From positions 156,530 to 220,529 of the forward strand of contig WELB01000168.1 of assembly GCA_009602725.1 (NCBI GenBank): a DNA stretch of 64,000 bases, read 5' to 3'. Both the position numbers and the translations under genes were made by a program. Under the pieces are notes generated by a model, which was given only the letters and a program-made list of their open reading frames with translations, did not search any database and was not told where the DNA came from. Positions 12,246 to 23,800 of this stretch are shown here, piece after piece; position 1 is the first letter of the stretch, and each line of letters begins with the position of its first letter. This stretch comes from Spirogloea muscicola. Lineage: Eukaryota; Streptophyta; Zygnematophyceae; Spirogloeales; Spirogloeaceae.

Positions 12246-12850
12246 TCGCAGCGCTATATTGAGTGCTTCGTAGCTGCTTTGTTCTTTCTTATTGTGCTTG
12301 TTTTCCTTATTTTCTTAGCGCTTCCGTCTCGTCCTTTGTTCATTGTTTTCTGGGCTGGCTTTTCCAGCCCCTATCCGCAATGGGCGAGCCCTTCTTATGT
12401 TCTTTGGCTTTGAACATTGTCCATTCTTTTTGGGTTGGCTTTGCCAGCCCCTCTTCTCAATGGGCGAGCACCTTCATTCTTATGTTCCGACGTCACCCAA
12501 GGGGAGCAGGCCGACTTCAACAGGGCAGGCTCGCAATGCACGAGCACTTTCTCTCGCCCTGGTGTATCGCATGAACCTCTGTATTGCTGCAGCGGTCAAT
12601 GGGACACGCGTTGCATCTGCTTGCCGGGCGCGCTTTAGCTGCAGCCTGACTATAAACAGGGGACCCGCTACTAAGAGACTAGTGACTCTGACCTGCGGCT
12701 GCTCAAGTTAGAATATTGAGCACCCCGTGACACTTGAGTCGCTGTGTGCCTTTGGCGCTTTTCTGGCCCCTTCAAACTTTGTTCAATCACATTTCTGGCC
12801 TGGCCAATCACAGCCATCGCCCGCTTCTGGAAGAGTTGTTCCTCTTCTTG
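12246..12850 (+). repeat. Two tandem A tails, decayed C-terminus, and tail D
   Basis: Two tail-A hairpins lie in the same direction at about 12345-12395 and 12415-12470. A decayed C-terminal domain follows at 12500-12715. At 12755-12845 there is a tail-D copy (CTGGCCAATCACAGCCATCG). The order tail, tail, coding end, tail shows repeated insertion in one place. Confidence 0.6.
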
Positions 12851-12959
12851 CACATTCTTGTGTGCTGGTCTTCACAGGCATTGCCTTACCTTTGCAAGAG
12901 CCGCTTTCTTTCTGCTATGAAGTATATGCGGCTGCTAAAAAGTGAATGAGCGGCAATAT

Positions 12960-13320
12960 AAGAAGGTGGCCTTCCAACTGGGCGGGGGCTATGAATAGCC
13001 AGCCCGAAAGAGAGCAGGCCCGCGGTGCGCATGGATGAAAGGGTGGCCGATTCAAGCCAATACATTGATAAGGAAAAAGTTAGTGCGAGGATGGGCTACA
13101 TAAACGGAAGCCCTATGTAAGGTGGCTAAGGTAACAGTGTGACATCAGTACCTACGAGTGAGCTCATACAAATTTGGAGCAGGAGCGCCGGCACAGAAGC
13201 CTGTGGCCTGACGTTAAGCGAGCCCAGCACGCCCGAAAGAAAGTGGCTCTCCCAAAAGGGCGAGGGCTGTGAACAGCTAGCCGGAAAAGATCTGACAAGG
13301 TCCAAAGGGCATGAAAAGCT
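12960..13320 (-). repeat. LINE tails G and E, minus strand
   Basis: The region holds AATAGCCAGCCCGAAAG (12995-13012), a diverged tail G at 13018-13075, and a tail-E hairpin at about 13255-13300 (GGGCTGTGAACAGCTAGCC). No protein domain is visible. From 13320 to 13790 I see nothing that I can identify. Confidence 0.5.
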
Positions 13321-13789
13321 AAGGGGGTTTGCCAACGAGGGCTCGTCACTCTTCCCGATCGGGCAAGAGGGACGGCTCGTCACTGCGACATCAGGCATGC
13401 TTCGCACTAGAAAAGAAGTGAGGTCTTCTCACCCTTGTCAACTCTTTTCATGACCTATGAAGATTTACGGGGGCTGCTGTATAAATTGGTCCTCCCTCAT
13501 CCAGCATCTGGCCCGGCTAGTTGACGTGCGCTGTCGCAGTTGGGGGGGCAGCTTGGGGCACACTACATTCGGCAGTGCTTATGGTAAAAAGAGTGCGGCT
13601 CCCGCTTAATGTGCAGCGCTCTGGTTATTTATCAGCGTGCTGGGCGTGCTCTAAGTCAGGCCCCCAGCTCCCCTGGCGGCGCTCCGGCTCCTCATACTAA
13701 GTAGAAGAAAATTAGCCTCCTCAAATTAGCCTGTCGCATATGTATCTGCTCACCCGTGGGTACTGATGTCTAACTGTTACCTTGCCACC

Positions 13790-14335
13790 TTAGCATGGAC
13801 ACAACAGCATCTTCCAATATAAGGCAGTGGCTGTAAAAGGCCAGCCCAAAAAGAATGTTCAAGGTCCAAAAGTCTGAAAGGCATCAAATTTCACAGAGCT
13901 ATGCAAGAGACTACTGCAAGTAGGAGCTTAGTAACCCTCACTTAACAGCTGCAGTAACTCGCAGCTGGAAGTAACGTACCCCGACGAGACCCAGAAGCAG
14001 CATCCATGGCACGGCCTGCCAGCATAGGTTCAGAAGAAAGTGCGCATGGGGCTTTGATTCATGTAGCCCCACTTTTTCACTAGCTTTTGCCTGAACAATG
14101 TATTGGCATGAGTTGGCCACCCTTTAAATTTTGCGCACCGTGCATCTTGTAGTCTCTTGCATGGCTGTGTACATAGAAGCAGGGCTCGCCCATTTAAGAT
14201 AGGGGCTAGAAAAGCCAGCCCAACAAACGACGAGAAGGGGCCAGGGGAAGGCACAAAAACTAAGAAAAAGAGGCACAATTAGACACTAAGCAGCTACGAT
14301 GCACTCAGTAACCTCTGCTCCTTCGGCGCCTATGG
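13790..14335 (-). repeat. LINE tails D, G and A
   Basis: A tail-D-like hairpin lies at 13825-13860 (GTGGCTGTAAAAGGCCAGCC). A plus-strand tail-G relic is at 14093-14155. A tail-A copy with UTR and coding end is at 14180-14330 on the minus strand, closing with a revcomp of GGTTACTGAGTG. Each is 5'-truncated. Confidence 0.55.
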
Positions 14336-14339
14336 GGCT

Positions 14340-15000
14340 TTCGGCAGCCGCTGGCTGGATCTCCTCCAGCGGCTTGCCCGTCAGGCCATTAACCGGCGGC
14401 CGTGTCTGCCAGGGGGCGCCGCCCGGCTTCAACGCCGCCGGTTCGCTTGCCCAAGTCTATTGCATGCGCCTGGCAGTATCGCTCCAACAAGAAGAAAGTG
14501 CTCGCCCATTGAGGATAGGGGCTGGAAAAGCCAGCCCAAAACAGAATGAACAGAGTAAGACGTCCAACGCTCCCTTGCCCACGCCGTCCACACACGAGCA
14601 GGACGTGCTCTGGCCGTCGCCTCTGGATCTCGGCGGAGTGCTCCTTCCCTGCCACGAGCTACGCCGACCTGATGTTGCTCGCGGGTACTGAGCTTCCCTA
14701 GTGCGTAGTCGTGTTTGGTAGTGTAGTCCTTTAATTGTCACCTTTCTTTGGCTTTGGACATTGTCCATTCTTTTTGGGCTGGCTTTGCCAGCTCTCTTCT
14801 CTATGGGCGAGCTCTGCTCTCCCAGCCACATTTTCGGTAGTCCTCTTTCTTTGGCTTTGGACATTGTCCATTCTTTTTGGGCTGGCTTTGCCAGCCCTTC
14901 TTCTCTATGGGCGAGCATTTCTTTTTCGGCACCTCTTTCTTTGGCTTTGGACATTGTCCAATGTTTTTGGGCTGGCTTTGCTCTATATGGGCTACTGAGT
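14340..15000 (+). repeat. LINE C-terminal scrap and triple tandem A tails
   Basis: 14420-14485 encodes GFNAAGSLAQVYCMRLAVSL on the plus strand, interrupted at about 14490 by a minus-strand tail A (14498-14555). At 14740-15000 three head-to-tail copies share TTTCTTTGGCTTTGGACATT followed by the GGGCTGGCTTTGCCAGC hairpin and ATGGGCGAGC. The third is incomplete. Spacers between copies are short and differ. Confidence 0.75.
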
Positions 15001-15059
15001 GATCCATCCTCCCCCTGTTCTGACATAGCATCTTCACCTTACTTTATAGCTGCTACACG

Positions 15060-15625
15060 CTTGTAGGAAGAAAGTGCTCGCCCATTCTTTTGGGCTGGCC
15101 TTTCCTAGCCACCAGTCAATCTGGCCGGGCTTCCTTCATTGAGGATAGGGGCTGGAAAAGAAGAAGAATGTGCTCGCCCATTGAGAATAGGGGCTGGAAA
15201 TGCCAGCCCAAAAGAGAATAAATTGAGTACGAGAAGGGGGCCAGGGGATGCGCTAAGATAAACAAGCACACAAAGAAACAAAGCAGCTACGAATCACTCA
15301 GTAACCCCTGCTCAGACTTTGTCCATTCTTTTGGGCTGGCCTTTCCCAGCCACCAGTCAATCTGGCCGCGCTTCCTCTGCTAAGCAGCCGCAGATCAGAG
15401 ATGCCCCTCCGATCTTTGTCAATTCTTTTTGGGCTGGCTTTTCGCAGCCCTTGGCCCATTGGGAGTGCCACTTCTCTCTCTTTGGCCATTTGGCCTTTGT
15501 TTGTTTCAAATACACGACAACTTTCCTTTGCAGGAGCTCACTTCCCTGTCCGAAATATGTGAATAGCCAGCCCAGAAAGATTGGACAAGGCCCAGAAGAA
15601 GAAGTGCTCGCCCGTAGCTTATATC
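15060..15625. repeat. Mixed tails C, A and B in both orientations
   Basis: Tail C lies on the plus strand at 15085-15135 and 15318-15385, ending in the CCAGTCAATCTGGCCG motif. Tail A with a coding end is at 15170-15312 on the minus strand. Tail B is at 15410-15470 on the plus strand (GGCTTTTCGCAGCCC, then ATTGGGAGTGCC). A minus-strand relic is at 15555-15615. Pieces are nested so that one interrupts the next. Confidence 0.65.
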
Positions 15626-15639
15626 ACAAAGAAGAAGAG

Positions 15640-17010
15640 ATCGTGTATTAGAAAGAAATGTAGGCCAAATGGCCAGGTACAAAGGCAAGCACATCTAAGA
15701 ATCTACATGTCCTACAGCAGATTGACCCGCTCAATAACCACGGGTCAAAACATAATGGTCACTACTCGATGCATGAATACTAGATGCCAGGAACGGAGCC
15801 CTTCTGCCACCTACTAGAGCTCGCCCAGCTTTCTGGTGCAAGGCACTAGCCTGAGCACGCTGCAAACAGGCCGAAACTCGACGTCGCAAGAGCGACAGAT
15901 ATGCAGCTGGCAAGCCCATCTCAGCCGGAAACACATCTGCGCGTCGAGTGTAGCCTAGATTGGCAATGTTTTGAAGCAGAGTGTGGAAGCGAGGACCCAG
16001 ACAGCCAAAGATGTCGATTGCAGCTGGCAGGAGTTGATCGCATTGGGGGTAATCGGAGTAATGCCGCAGTTTTCTTTGCTGTGCTCCGCTCACTGCGTGC
16101 CCAGCAATGTGTGTTGATGCTGGGCCTTTATATGCCTCCGTAACAACAACGTCGACCAGGGCCCGTGGTCCTCCACCAGGTTGCACGCCCACAATGTCAA
16201 GTGTGCGGCGATGGTGACGTCCCTTGGCGTCCGTAGTGATAGGCATGATATTGTTGACTTCCACGACCGCGCGGTAGCCGGCGTCGCGCATCAAGCCCGC
16301 CAGGGCATCGCGAAGGAGGTTGTGAATGCCCACCACTTCTGGTCCAGTGGGGCATTTCAGCATGTGAGTGGCGAGCACAGCACCCTCTGCACGGAAGCCG
16401 CACTCGCACTGGCGCACCCCAATCAGGCAATTAGGTGGGAGGCCGAGGAAGAGTTGAAGCGATGTCCGAAAGGCCTCGGAGCTGATGCTGAAGGCGTTGG
16501 GCGACGGGGGGAGAGGTGATCCAGTCAGTGGCACCAGGTGTGGCCAGAGAAGTGAGTCTTGCCGAGCTCCTTGGATTGTTCTGAATCTCTGGCAGCCCCC
16601 TCAACCTTCTGCGGCGTTCGTCTTCCACTGCCGTAACCAGTCTGGATTGTGCCCCTCTATCAGAAGCTTGGGCGAGGGTGGAGAATGGCGTGAGTAGGGG
16701 TTGGAGAGAGGGGAAAGAGCTGATGGCCGAGTCGCGGATGCTCCTCAGATCCGCTTGGAAGGGGAAGGAGCCTTCCTCCACATTGCGTACAGGGTCGTGG
16801 AGGCAAGGGAAGCGCATGGGGAGCAGGGAGGCGATCTGGTGCCAGCAGCCCAGGAAGGCTGCTTGCGCCGTCTGCTCCAACGACCGGCAGCCAAGGCCGC
16901 CCATGCGAGTAGGGAGGGAGGCCCTGGCTGCTTTCTTTCTTTGTGTGCTTTGGTTTCTTAGCGCTTCCTCTGGCTTCCTCTGGCCCCCTTCTCGTTCTTT
17001 GTCCATTCTT
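15640..17010 (-). mobile_element. 5'-truncated RLE-type non-LTR retrotransposon (best copy)
   Basis: The minus strand encodes the end of a reverse-transcriptase polyprotein. A post-RT segment (PTRMGGLGCRSLEQTAQAAF, near 16900) is typical of algal LINE-like RT proteins. Next come a zinc knuckle CECGFRAEGAVLATHMLKC (near 16380), an RLE-like core HNLLRDALAGLMRDAG ... LDIVGVQPGGGPRALVDVVV with TEAYK, then HYSDYPQCDQLL and a C-terminal domain ending SDHYVLTRGY (stop at about 15731). The post-RT segment and the zinc/RLE segment lie in different frames, so there is at least one disruption near 16430-16530. The 3' UTR (15640-15730) carries a GGCCAxxTGGCC hairpin (tail F). The RT catalytic domain is absent. 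Family placement in the RLE clade is inferred from the knuckle-plus-D/D-x-K arrangement. Confidence 0.8.
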
Positions 17011-17185
17011 TTTTGGGCTGGCTTGTCCAGCCCCTATCCTCAATGGGCGAGCCCTTTCTTCCTGGAGGGAAGCTGAAGCTGAGGGGAAAGATGAAGAAAG
17101 ATAAAGAAGAGGGGCTGGCAGAAGCCAGCCAGAAAAGAACGTTCAAAGAAGAAAGTGCTCGCCCATTGAGGATTCAAAGGGGGGC
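16930..17185. repeat. Tail A copies flanking the LINE
   Basis: A plus-strand tail A with UTR lies at 16930-17062 (TTAGCGCTTCC ... GGGCTGGCTTGTCCAGCCCC, then AATGGGCGAGC). Minus-strand hairpin relics lie at 17108-17140 and 17155-17175. They sit immediately upstream of the LPA1 start, so its promoter must overlap them or lie in the 110 bp that remain. Confidence 0.65.
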
Positions 17186-17298
17186 GGGGGCTGTGAATAG
17201 ATGAAAGTGTGAAAAGCCAGCCCGAAGTGGCAGCCCAGAAAGCTGGTCAAGAGCCTTAGCTGGTGTCACAAGGACGTAGTCAGGCCTGCCATCCGGAG

Positions 17299-20200
17299 AT
17301 GGCGCTGGCGCTGCCCGCCGCCGGCCTCGCCGTGCCAGCCGGAGGCCCTGCNCTTCCGATCTAGCGCGGCGCTCGGCCGGAGCGCGCCGTCGGCCCGGCC
17401 CCGCGGGCCTGCTCTCTGGCCATGGCGGGCGGGGAGCTCGCGGAAGCGTCGCCGCCTCGTCGCAGCCGCCAGCTCGCCGGACCAGCAAGGCGGCCTGAGG
17501 CAGGCCGCGCCGTCGTCGGCCGAGGAGGCCGTCAACGAGGGCCTCCAGCTGTTCAGGCGCAGGAAGGTGAGAGGGGCCGCCAGACTCGGTATGTTGAGAC
17601 GTCTGTTAGGCTTGTCTAAGGCCATTGTGCAGCGTGCGGCACGGCTCGCCTTTTCCTGCCGCGTCAGGCACGGCAGTCGGCACTGTAATTCGACACTGAC
17701 GGTAAGCTAAACGGAAATGAAGAAGGTTAACATTGAGACGAACAGTTAATGATGACTACAATTACAATATGAAACAGTAATCTGTGTCTCCTCCTTCAAG
17801 CTTCTGAAGCAAGTGTCAATGGGCAGCAGGTCAATGAGGCTCTGTCGCAGTTCAAGGGGGCGCTGAATCTCGACCCGACACCCGAGGAAGCTCAAGCTGC
17901 TCTGTACAACATGGCTTGCTGCCATGCATACAGGTCGTCACTACTTCATATATGACGTCCAATGTCACTTCCTACTGTGACAAGTGTCCTTGCAGCATCC
18001 GCCTGTTGCAAGTCTTGCATGCAAGCTAGCAAGATATCTGTAGGCCTGCTTCAGCGTCAGAAATATTCTATATGGAGCTCCTGACGCCACAGGTAGCAGG
18101 TCAACCAGCTTGGAGAGCAAAGCATGGGCAGGCAAGGATGGGCTTGGAGCCTAATAACGGCAATGGTCAGCGGTATCAACTTCAAAGAAGCTCTGACGAG
18201 CTGTTGTCGCTGGCTTTTGCAGGGAGGAGGGTCAATTGGCGCTGGAGGCCTTACGCAGAGCTCTTGGAGAGTACAAATTGCAATTCAGCGTCATTTTAAG
18301 CGATCCAGACATGGCTCCTTTCCGTGCTCTGCCTGAATTTAAGCAGCTGCAAGAAGAGGTGTGAAGGGGAAATATGGACTCGTCTCCGTATTGCTTCGGA
18401 TGTAGTTTTACTTCCTAAGTACCATGCATCTCCTGCAATGTTTGGTACTGCCAGTGCGCAGCCTTCTACTTGCAACACTGATAGGCATCCGGTCATGCAG
18501 GCCCGGAAAGGAGGTGCGGAGATTGGTCAGAGTTTCCGGAGGGACATGAAGCTGATATCTGAAGTCAGAGCACCATTTCGAGGAGTTCGTAAATTCCTGT
18601 ACTTGACTCTTGGGGCTGCAGCTGGCATCTCCTTCCTCTTCACCGTTCCAGCTTTTCTGAGAGCACTGCAAGGAGGCGAAGGGGCACCCACCTTGCTTGG
18701 CACCGGGCAAAATCTTGCAATAAACCTTGTAGGTAAGCAATCACAAATCATGAAGTAAATTTCACAGTGCAGCCTTCGCAAAGCTCTGCTCGCTGCTGGT
18801 ATGCTGGACCTCTGGCACGCCAGTCGATTCTTTTGGTTGCTAAGACGCGTGTTCAGTACAGTTGATTTACCGCTTGTGTCCCAGCATCAAAAGTTGCAAA
18901 TCTCAGTCTAAGCAGCATACGAGGTATCCATGTTGTGTTTCAAACATGAATGCACTATTGCACTCTTCCTTGGTTGCCAGTGGGCATTATCTGTTGCCCT
19001 TCTGCTGGATTTCTGCTATAAAGTGCAGGGTACTCTATCGTAGATTTGTATTACAAACATATAACCTCTCCTTAAGTGTCTTGACTTGTTAAGGTATTGG
19101 CACCATGGTTGCACTCACAATCTGGGAGCAGAAGGGAGAGGAGGCTCAGATTGTACGGGTATCCAGAGATGAGACGTTGTCGAGGCTGCCCTTACGACTC
19201 TCGACAAACCGTGTCGTCGAACTTGCTCAGCTGCGAGAAACCTCACGGCCGGTGAGAACATGCTGGATGCTGCAACTGCTCGAATTGCCTTTCCTGCCTA
19301 TTCATAGGCATGTTCTTATTCAAGGTCTACAATCAGTAGTGGAATCTTTCTTCCTGTGAAAAAAGAACAGCATTCTTTCTGATATCATCTTGGTCAAAAT
19401 GACTTGCTCCTATGCCTTGCAAGGGCCCTGTATTGTGCTCTTCGTCCATGTCTATGCTGTGGGAGAGGTCTCCGTACACATCTCTTAGGCCCTCGTACTG
19501 CAGCAACGTAGTTTGTGACTAACTAAAAGAACAGGTGAAGGAGCTTGCACAAGAGAGATGTAGCGAAGCAGTAGGAGGACCATTATTTGCAATTTGGGAT
19601 AAGTGCTGCAAGTTGATGATTGCAGATTATTTTGGCAGGAAGCAAGGATCATGTTGCAGCGTCCCTCCAGGCAGCTGAGAAGTACAGAGAGAAGCTTTTA
19701 GAGAGGGGCGTCCTGCTGGTTGGCCTCACCCTCGGGGCCCCGCAGCAACGAGGTCGTGAAGCACCGCCAAAGAAGGGCTTTGGTGGGGAGAAGCCCAAAA
19801 CCACTGATAATGCAGCAGGGACTAGCTTGGTCAGACCACATCTCCCTTCTCAGAGGGTCCTTGTCTTACAGTTCAGCTTGAGGTTGTCATGGACACTGTA
19901 CTGGAGGCTGACGATTATTGATTTCTCTTGGTGTTGCTCTTATGTTAACAGGATGATTTTGCTCAAAGAGCCAAAGAAGTTGCTGCCAAGGGTGTCAACC
20001 AGGTTGAACGTCGATTCAGAGCTGAGCCAGTATCACCTGGTGAATGGACATTGTAAGTCCGCACAGGAACCTTTAACCCCAAAGGTCCTCCTTCAATTGC
20101 TGGCTGCCTGTCATCGTCGACAAGGGAGAGAGTTACTTATCAGCCTTGGTGCAGAAGTCCCACCGCTAGACGTTCTCAATGCTCCTCTGCCCTGTGCTGC

Positions 20201-20572
20201 AGATGGTTGCAGGAGCAGCAGGAGCTTGAGGGCGTCAAGCCTGGGGAAGATGTGTATGTTGTCCTCAGGCTGGATGGCCGCATAAGAAAGTCCGGAAAGG
20301 TCAGTCTCCACAACCTTAGAGACAGTCAAAAGAAAAAGTTGCCGCTGCTGCCAAGCTATAATGTCAAGTCTGACAGCCTGTGTGATGGCAGTCATCACAA
20401 GCGAGCAGTCCAAGATGCCCTTTGCCATGCTTGGTTTCCGCAGAGGTCATCCATGCTTAATAGAGCCTTGAAAATGGAGTCCTTGGTGGCTGTGCAGGGC
20501 ATGCCGGACTGGTCGGCATTAGTAGCTGAGCTGCCACCGCTTGACTCTGTCATCAGCAAGCTTGAACGCTAG
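17299..20572 (+). CDS. LPA1: LPA1 (LOW PSII ACCUMULATION 1), TPR thylakoid membrane protein
   Basis: Membrane protein needed for efficient photosystem II assembly. Exons: 17299-17566 (interrupted by an adapter remnant at 17350-17362), 17830-17933, 18223-18358, 18501-18732, 19094-19251, 19626 to about 19829, 19952-20052, 20203-20299 and 20498-20572. The N-terminus is an Ala/Arg-rich plastid transit peptide. TPR-like helices follow (EAVNEGLQLFRRRK joined to VNEALSQFKGALNLDP; ALYNMACCHAYR). Next are SDPDMAPFRALPEFKQLQEE, SEVRAPFRGVRKFLYLTLG with a transmembrane segment, a second hydrophobic segment GTMVALTIW, and RDETLSRLPLRLSTNRVVEL. The C-terminus is GVKPGEDVYVVLRLDGRIRK and GMPDWSALVAELPP, ending SKLER as in plants. 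The exon 6 donor is uncertain. Convergent with MET1, 306 bp apart. Confidence 0.93.
17350..17362 (+). other. Illumina adapter remnant inside LPA1 exon 1
   Basis: The 13 bases GCNCTTCCGATCT match the end of the common Illumina adapter (GCTCTTCCGATCT), with N at the single uncertain base. They shift the LPA1 reading frame. Leaving them out joins codon CCT (Pro17) to AGC and keeps the transit peptide open through to the TPR exon. This is an assembly artefact, not biology. Confidence 0.92.
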
Positions 20573-20877
20573 ACTACGCAGATGGCAGTGAATGCCTTTG
20601 TTGCAGTAGTGCTCACTGATTGATCCTATTTGGACACGGAAAGAGTTGTAACTTGCAGAATTGGAGGATCTCCTAGCTCCAGTATACCGCTTCATGGTCA
20701 TGCATGGTGTTACAGCTTCGCTGTGGCTGGGACTTTTTGCCATTCTTGGTAGAGTGGGAGGTGAGGGTGGGAGGGCGATGGAAGAGCACTTCTTAAGTTG
20801 CAATTCTATCTGATCAGTGATTTCTGATCGGCTGGGCCGCACATGATCTAGACGGCCTCGTGTTAATTACCGAGCGT

Positions 20878-23800
20878 CTACTTTTGTGCTCTGCTCTCCA
20901 TGGCCTTCTTCAGCATCCTACCAAGCTCTTTCGCCAGTGGTGGCGGCACAGCATTGCCAATCTGCCTGTGCTTGCTCTGAATTGTTCCCACAAAGCAGAA
21001 GCTGTCTGGGAAGCCCTGCAGCTCAACATAGCAACAGAACGATTCTGAACTCCAGGATGCTTAGAGCTCAGTGCCCCTGGTAACCTTCTCCAGCTTAGCG
21101 TACGTCTGTTGCTTAAAGTCGAGCAATTCATGCAGAACAATCCGATTGAGACTGCAACTGATAGTGATCGTTGGTGGAGATGGGTCAGTGGCATGCCTGA
21201 GATCGTGCACATTCGCGCACGGTGACAATCCTGTCCTGCTCTGGGTGGAAGCACATGCCGACCTTGCCCATCGGCTGGGGATCTGTGACGGACGTTGGGA
21301 AGTTCCCATCCCAATCGAGACGGCCATACAGGCCTTTCCACTGGTTGTGCCGCTCAGCTGTATTGGGCAGGCACCATGGCACCAGATCCTCCCACTTTCC
21401 GGAGCTCAGCTTCACCTGAGAATGTGGAGCGGCCGCCACTTTTAGAGGCTTGCGCAGTTAATGATGCAGAGCATGTGCATATAAGTAACATCCTTCAATC
21501 CATCTTTCTGTAACTACGTGCCATGCAGCAGCTTCATTACTTGCGGTTCTCAATAACTATTGCAAGCTATTCTAGGCGTGATCGCCACCCTTGTGATCCA
21601 GTGTACCATGTTAGATGCGGTGCAGAGAACTAGGTTAGATGTGGTAGACCAAAGTGAGCACTGCAGGTCCACACAAACATGGCAAGGTCCTCACAGACAG
21701 GCAGTTGCTGCTCCGATTCAGTACCTTCTCCTTGGGGAGGTCAGCCAGTCTGCTCCAGGCTTCCGAGGGATATGTTTGCACCTCGTGTAGTTAAGCTCGT
21801 TCATTACCTTGGCGATATGGTCGCGCAATTTCAGCTCGCGGCCCCTTATGTGGCGCTGGAACCAGCTCTCAGGGCCCTTCAGGTACTGCAAGAACGCCAA
21901 GGTACATGTCAATCTGGTCTGCCTACACGCAATCTGTCATCGTCCACGACAACGCTCCTGCAAGCCTTGCAGTGAACTTTTGCTTCTAGACTCAGTGCAA
22001 TGGACGTACTGTTTCAACTATCATGGTACCATTGTTGCATAATGAAACAAAAGCTGTTGCTAAGCCTCGTGCTCTACAAGCTCCAGCACAACTAGAAGAG
22101 ACGCACTATTGTCATGGCTTGTCGAGCGCACAGCCCAGATTGAACGTCTGTCGGCCCACTTACCTCCATCTCTTCCCTTGCAGCTCCATTAGATACTTCA
22201 GGGAGGTCACCAATCGTGTCCCGCACAGTGACAGGCCTCCGGGGTGCTCCTTGACCTGCATCGGACACCGCCGCATAGTGCTGGCTATCCGGCAAGCTGA
22301 TCTTGAGCTGAGAACTTGCAAAGACATGCAGCGGTTCTGGCCACTCCGGAAGGGGCTCGTCAGGAGCCGCCGCCCAGATGAACGCACGCTTGCGCGACTG
22401 GGAGACACCGTAGTTGCCTGCCTGCAGCACGCCAAAGCGCACCTGGCGAGGGATGCAGAACAACAAGCTCAGATACTTCTGTATTTCAGAGTTGGTGTCA
22501 GAGTTTTGGCTCGACTGTATTCCATCTTTCAGATGTGTCCTGCATGGCACATCATTCAGTCATCTGCACCTGATAACCCATCTCCAGGAGGGAGGCTACT
22601 GTCAGCCGAAACGTCTAGGCTTTGTTGAAGGAGACAAAATTCCGAACATTCTCCAGAAGGAAGTACTTGGGCCGGAAGTAATCGGCAAAGGATAGGAAGG
22701 CAAGGATCATCTCGCACTGCACGCGGCTCCAGGCGCGCTGGTTGAAGCGATTCATTCCGGAGAAGCCCTGCTCCTCGGGAAAAGCATGCAGCATGTTACG
22801 AGACAACCTGGTGTACCAACATTGGCGAGTCTAAAGGTAAAGAACAGTAATGCCTATGATACACTTGTCAAGGTTCCATGTGAATCGCGCCAGACTGACC
22901 AAGAGCCAAAGTGGCCATCTGTTACATCAAATATGATACATGAATAAGTTGGTCAAGCTCATCACGTATTGTTGGCACACCTGGCAAGGGGGCCCGCCAT
23001 TAATAAAGTCCACATCTCCAGGACTGGGAAGCTTGGCGAGAAGGTCACCGAGATGTGATGCCTGGTCCTGTGCCTCCGGTGTGGAGACGCAGTCCTCTGC
23101 GTCCCCATTTTTTTGCATAATGGCACTGCAACGCCAACACGCATGTAAGTAGTCATGCTGCTGCTTCATGCGGCAGTCTTTGGTTTGCTTGGTCACAGGA
23201 TCTGCACTTACAAGAAGGCATGCATGCAATCCAGAAGCTACAGAGAAAGGCCATCGAGGACTTTGGACAGAAGTCCACCGCTCAGCACCTCAATCATACA
23301 TTAACAAGAAATGTCTCCATATTCTTGTGCCAAATAGCGACACCCGTACATGTCACAGTTCATCTAGATTGTGCAATGGCCTGATACATACGGAGGACTT
23401 CACAGCAAAGGGATAGTGCATGGAGGAACTTGTGCAGGCAATATTTCCCACTGCAGTCCTAATTCTAGACAATCTTTCCACAGACACTGTGCTTACTGCA
23501 AGATGACGTTGCAATTCTTGCAGAACACCTCTGCATGCGAGTGGTTGAGCTTGAAAGCCTCTGCAGCGGGCTGCTCATACTCAATCGCCCACTTCGTAAG
23601 AGTGGCCCCTGCAAGAGCAAGACCAGGGCGCACGGGAGCGCACGTGAGAGAAAGAGAAGGGGGGAGAGGACGAGGGGGCGAGCGAAAGAGAGAGAAGGAC
23701 GGGGACGGGAGGGTGAGAACGACTGTCAGCTTAGGTACGACAAGATGGTGTCAGTTTCAGAAGTTATCCCATTTGTGCAAATTATGCAAATCGCCATCCT

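Noticed and set aside
14735-15000. Possible CRISPR array because of regular repeats
   Set aside because: Repeat units are about 75 bp with a LINE tail hairpin, only three copies, in a eukaryotic genome.
23625-23720. Polypurine run (GAGAAAGAGAAGG type)
   Set aside because: Lies in a MET1 intron and reads as a simple low-complexity tract; no further structure is evident.
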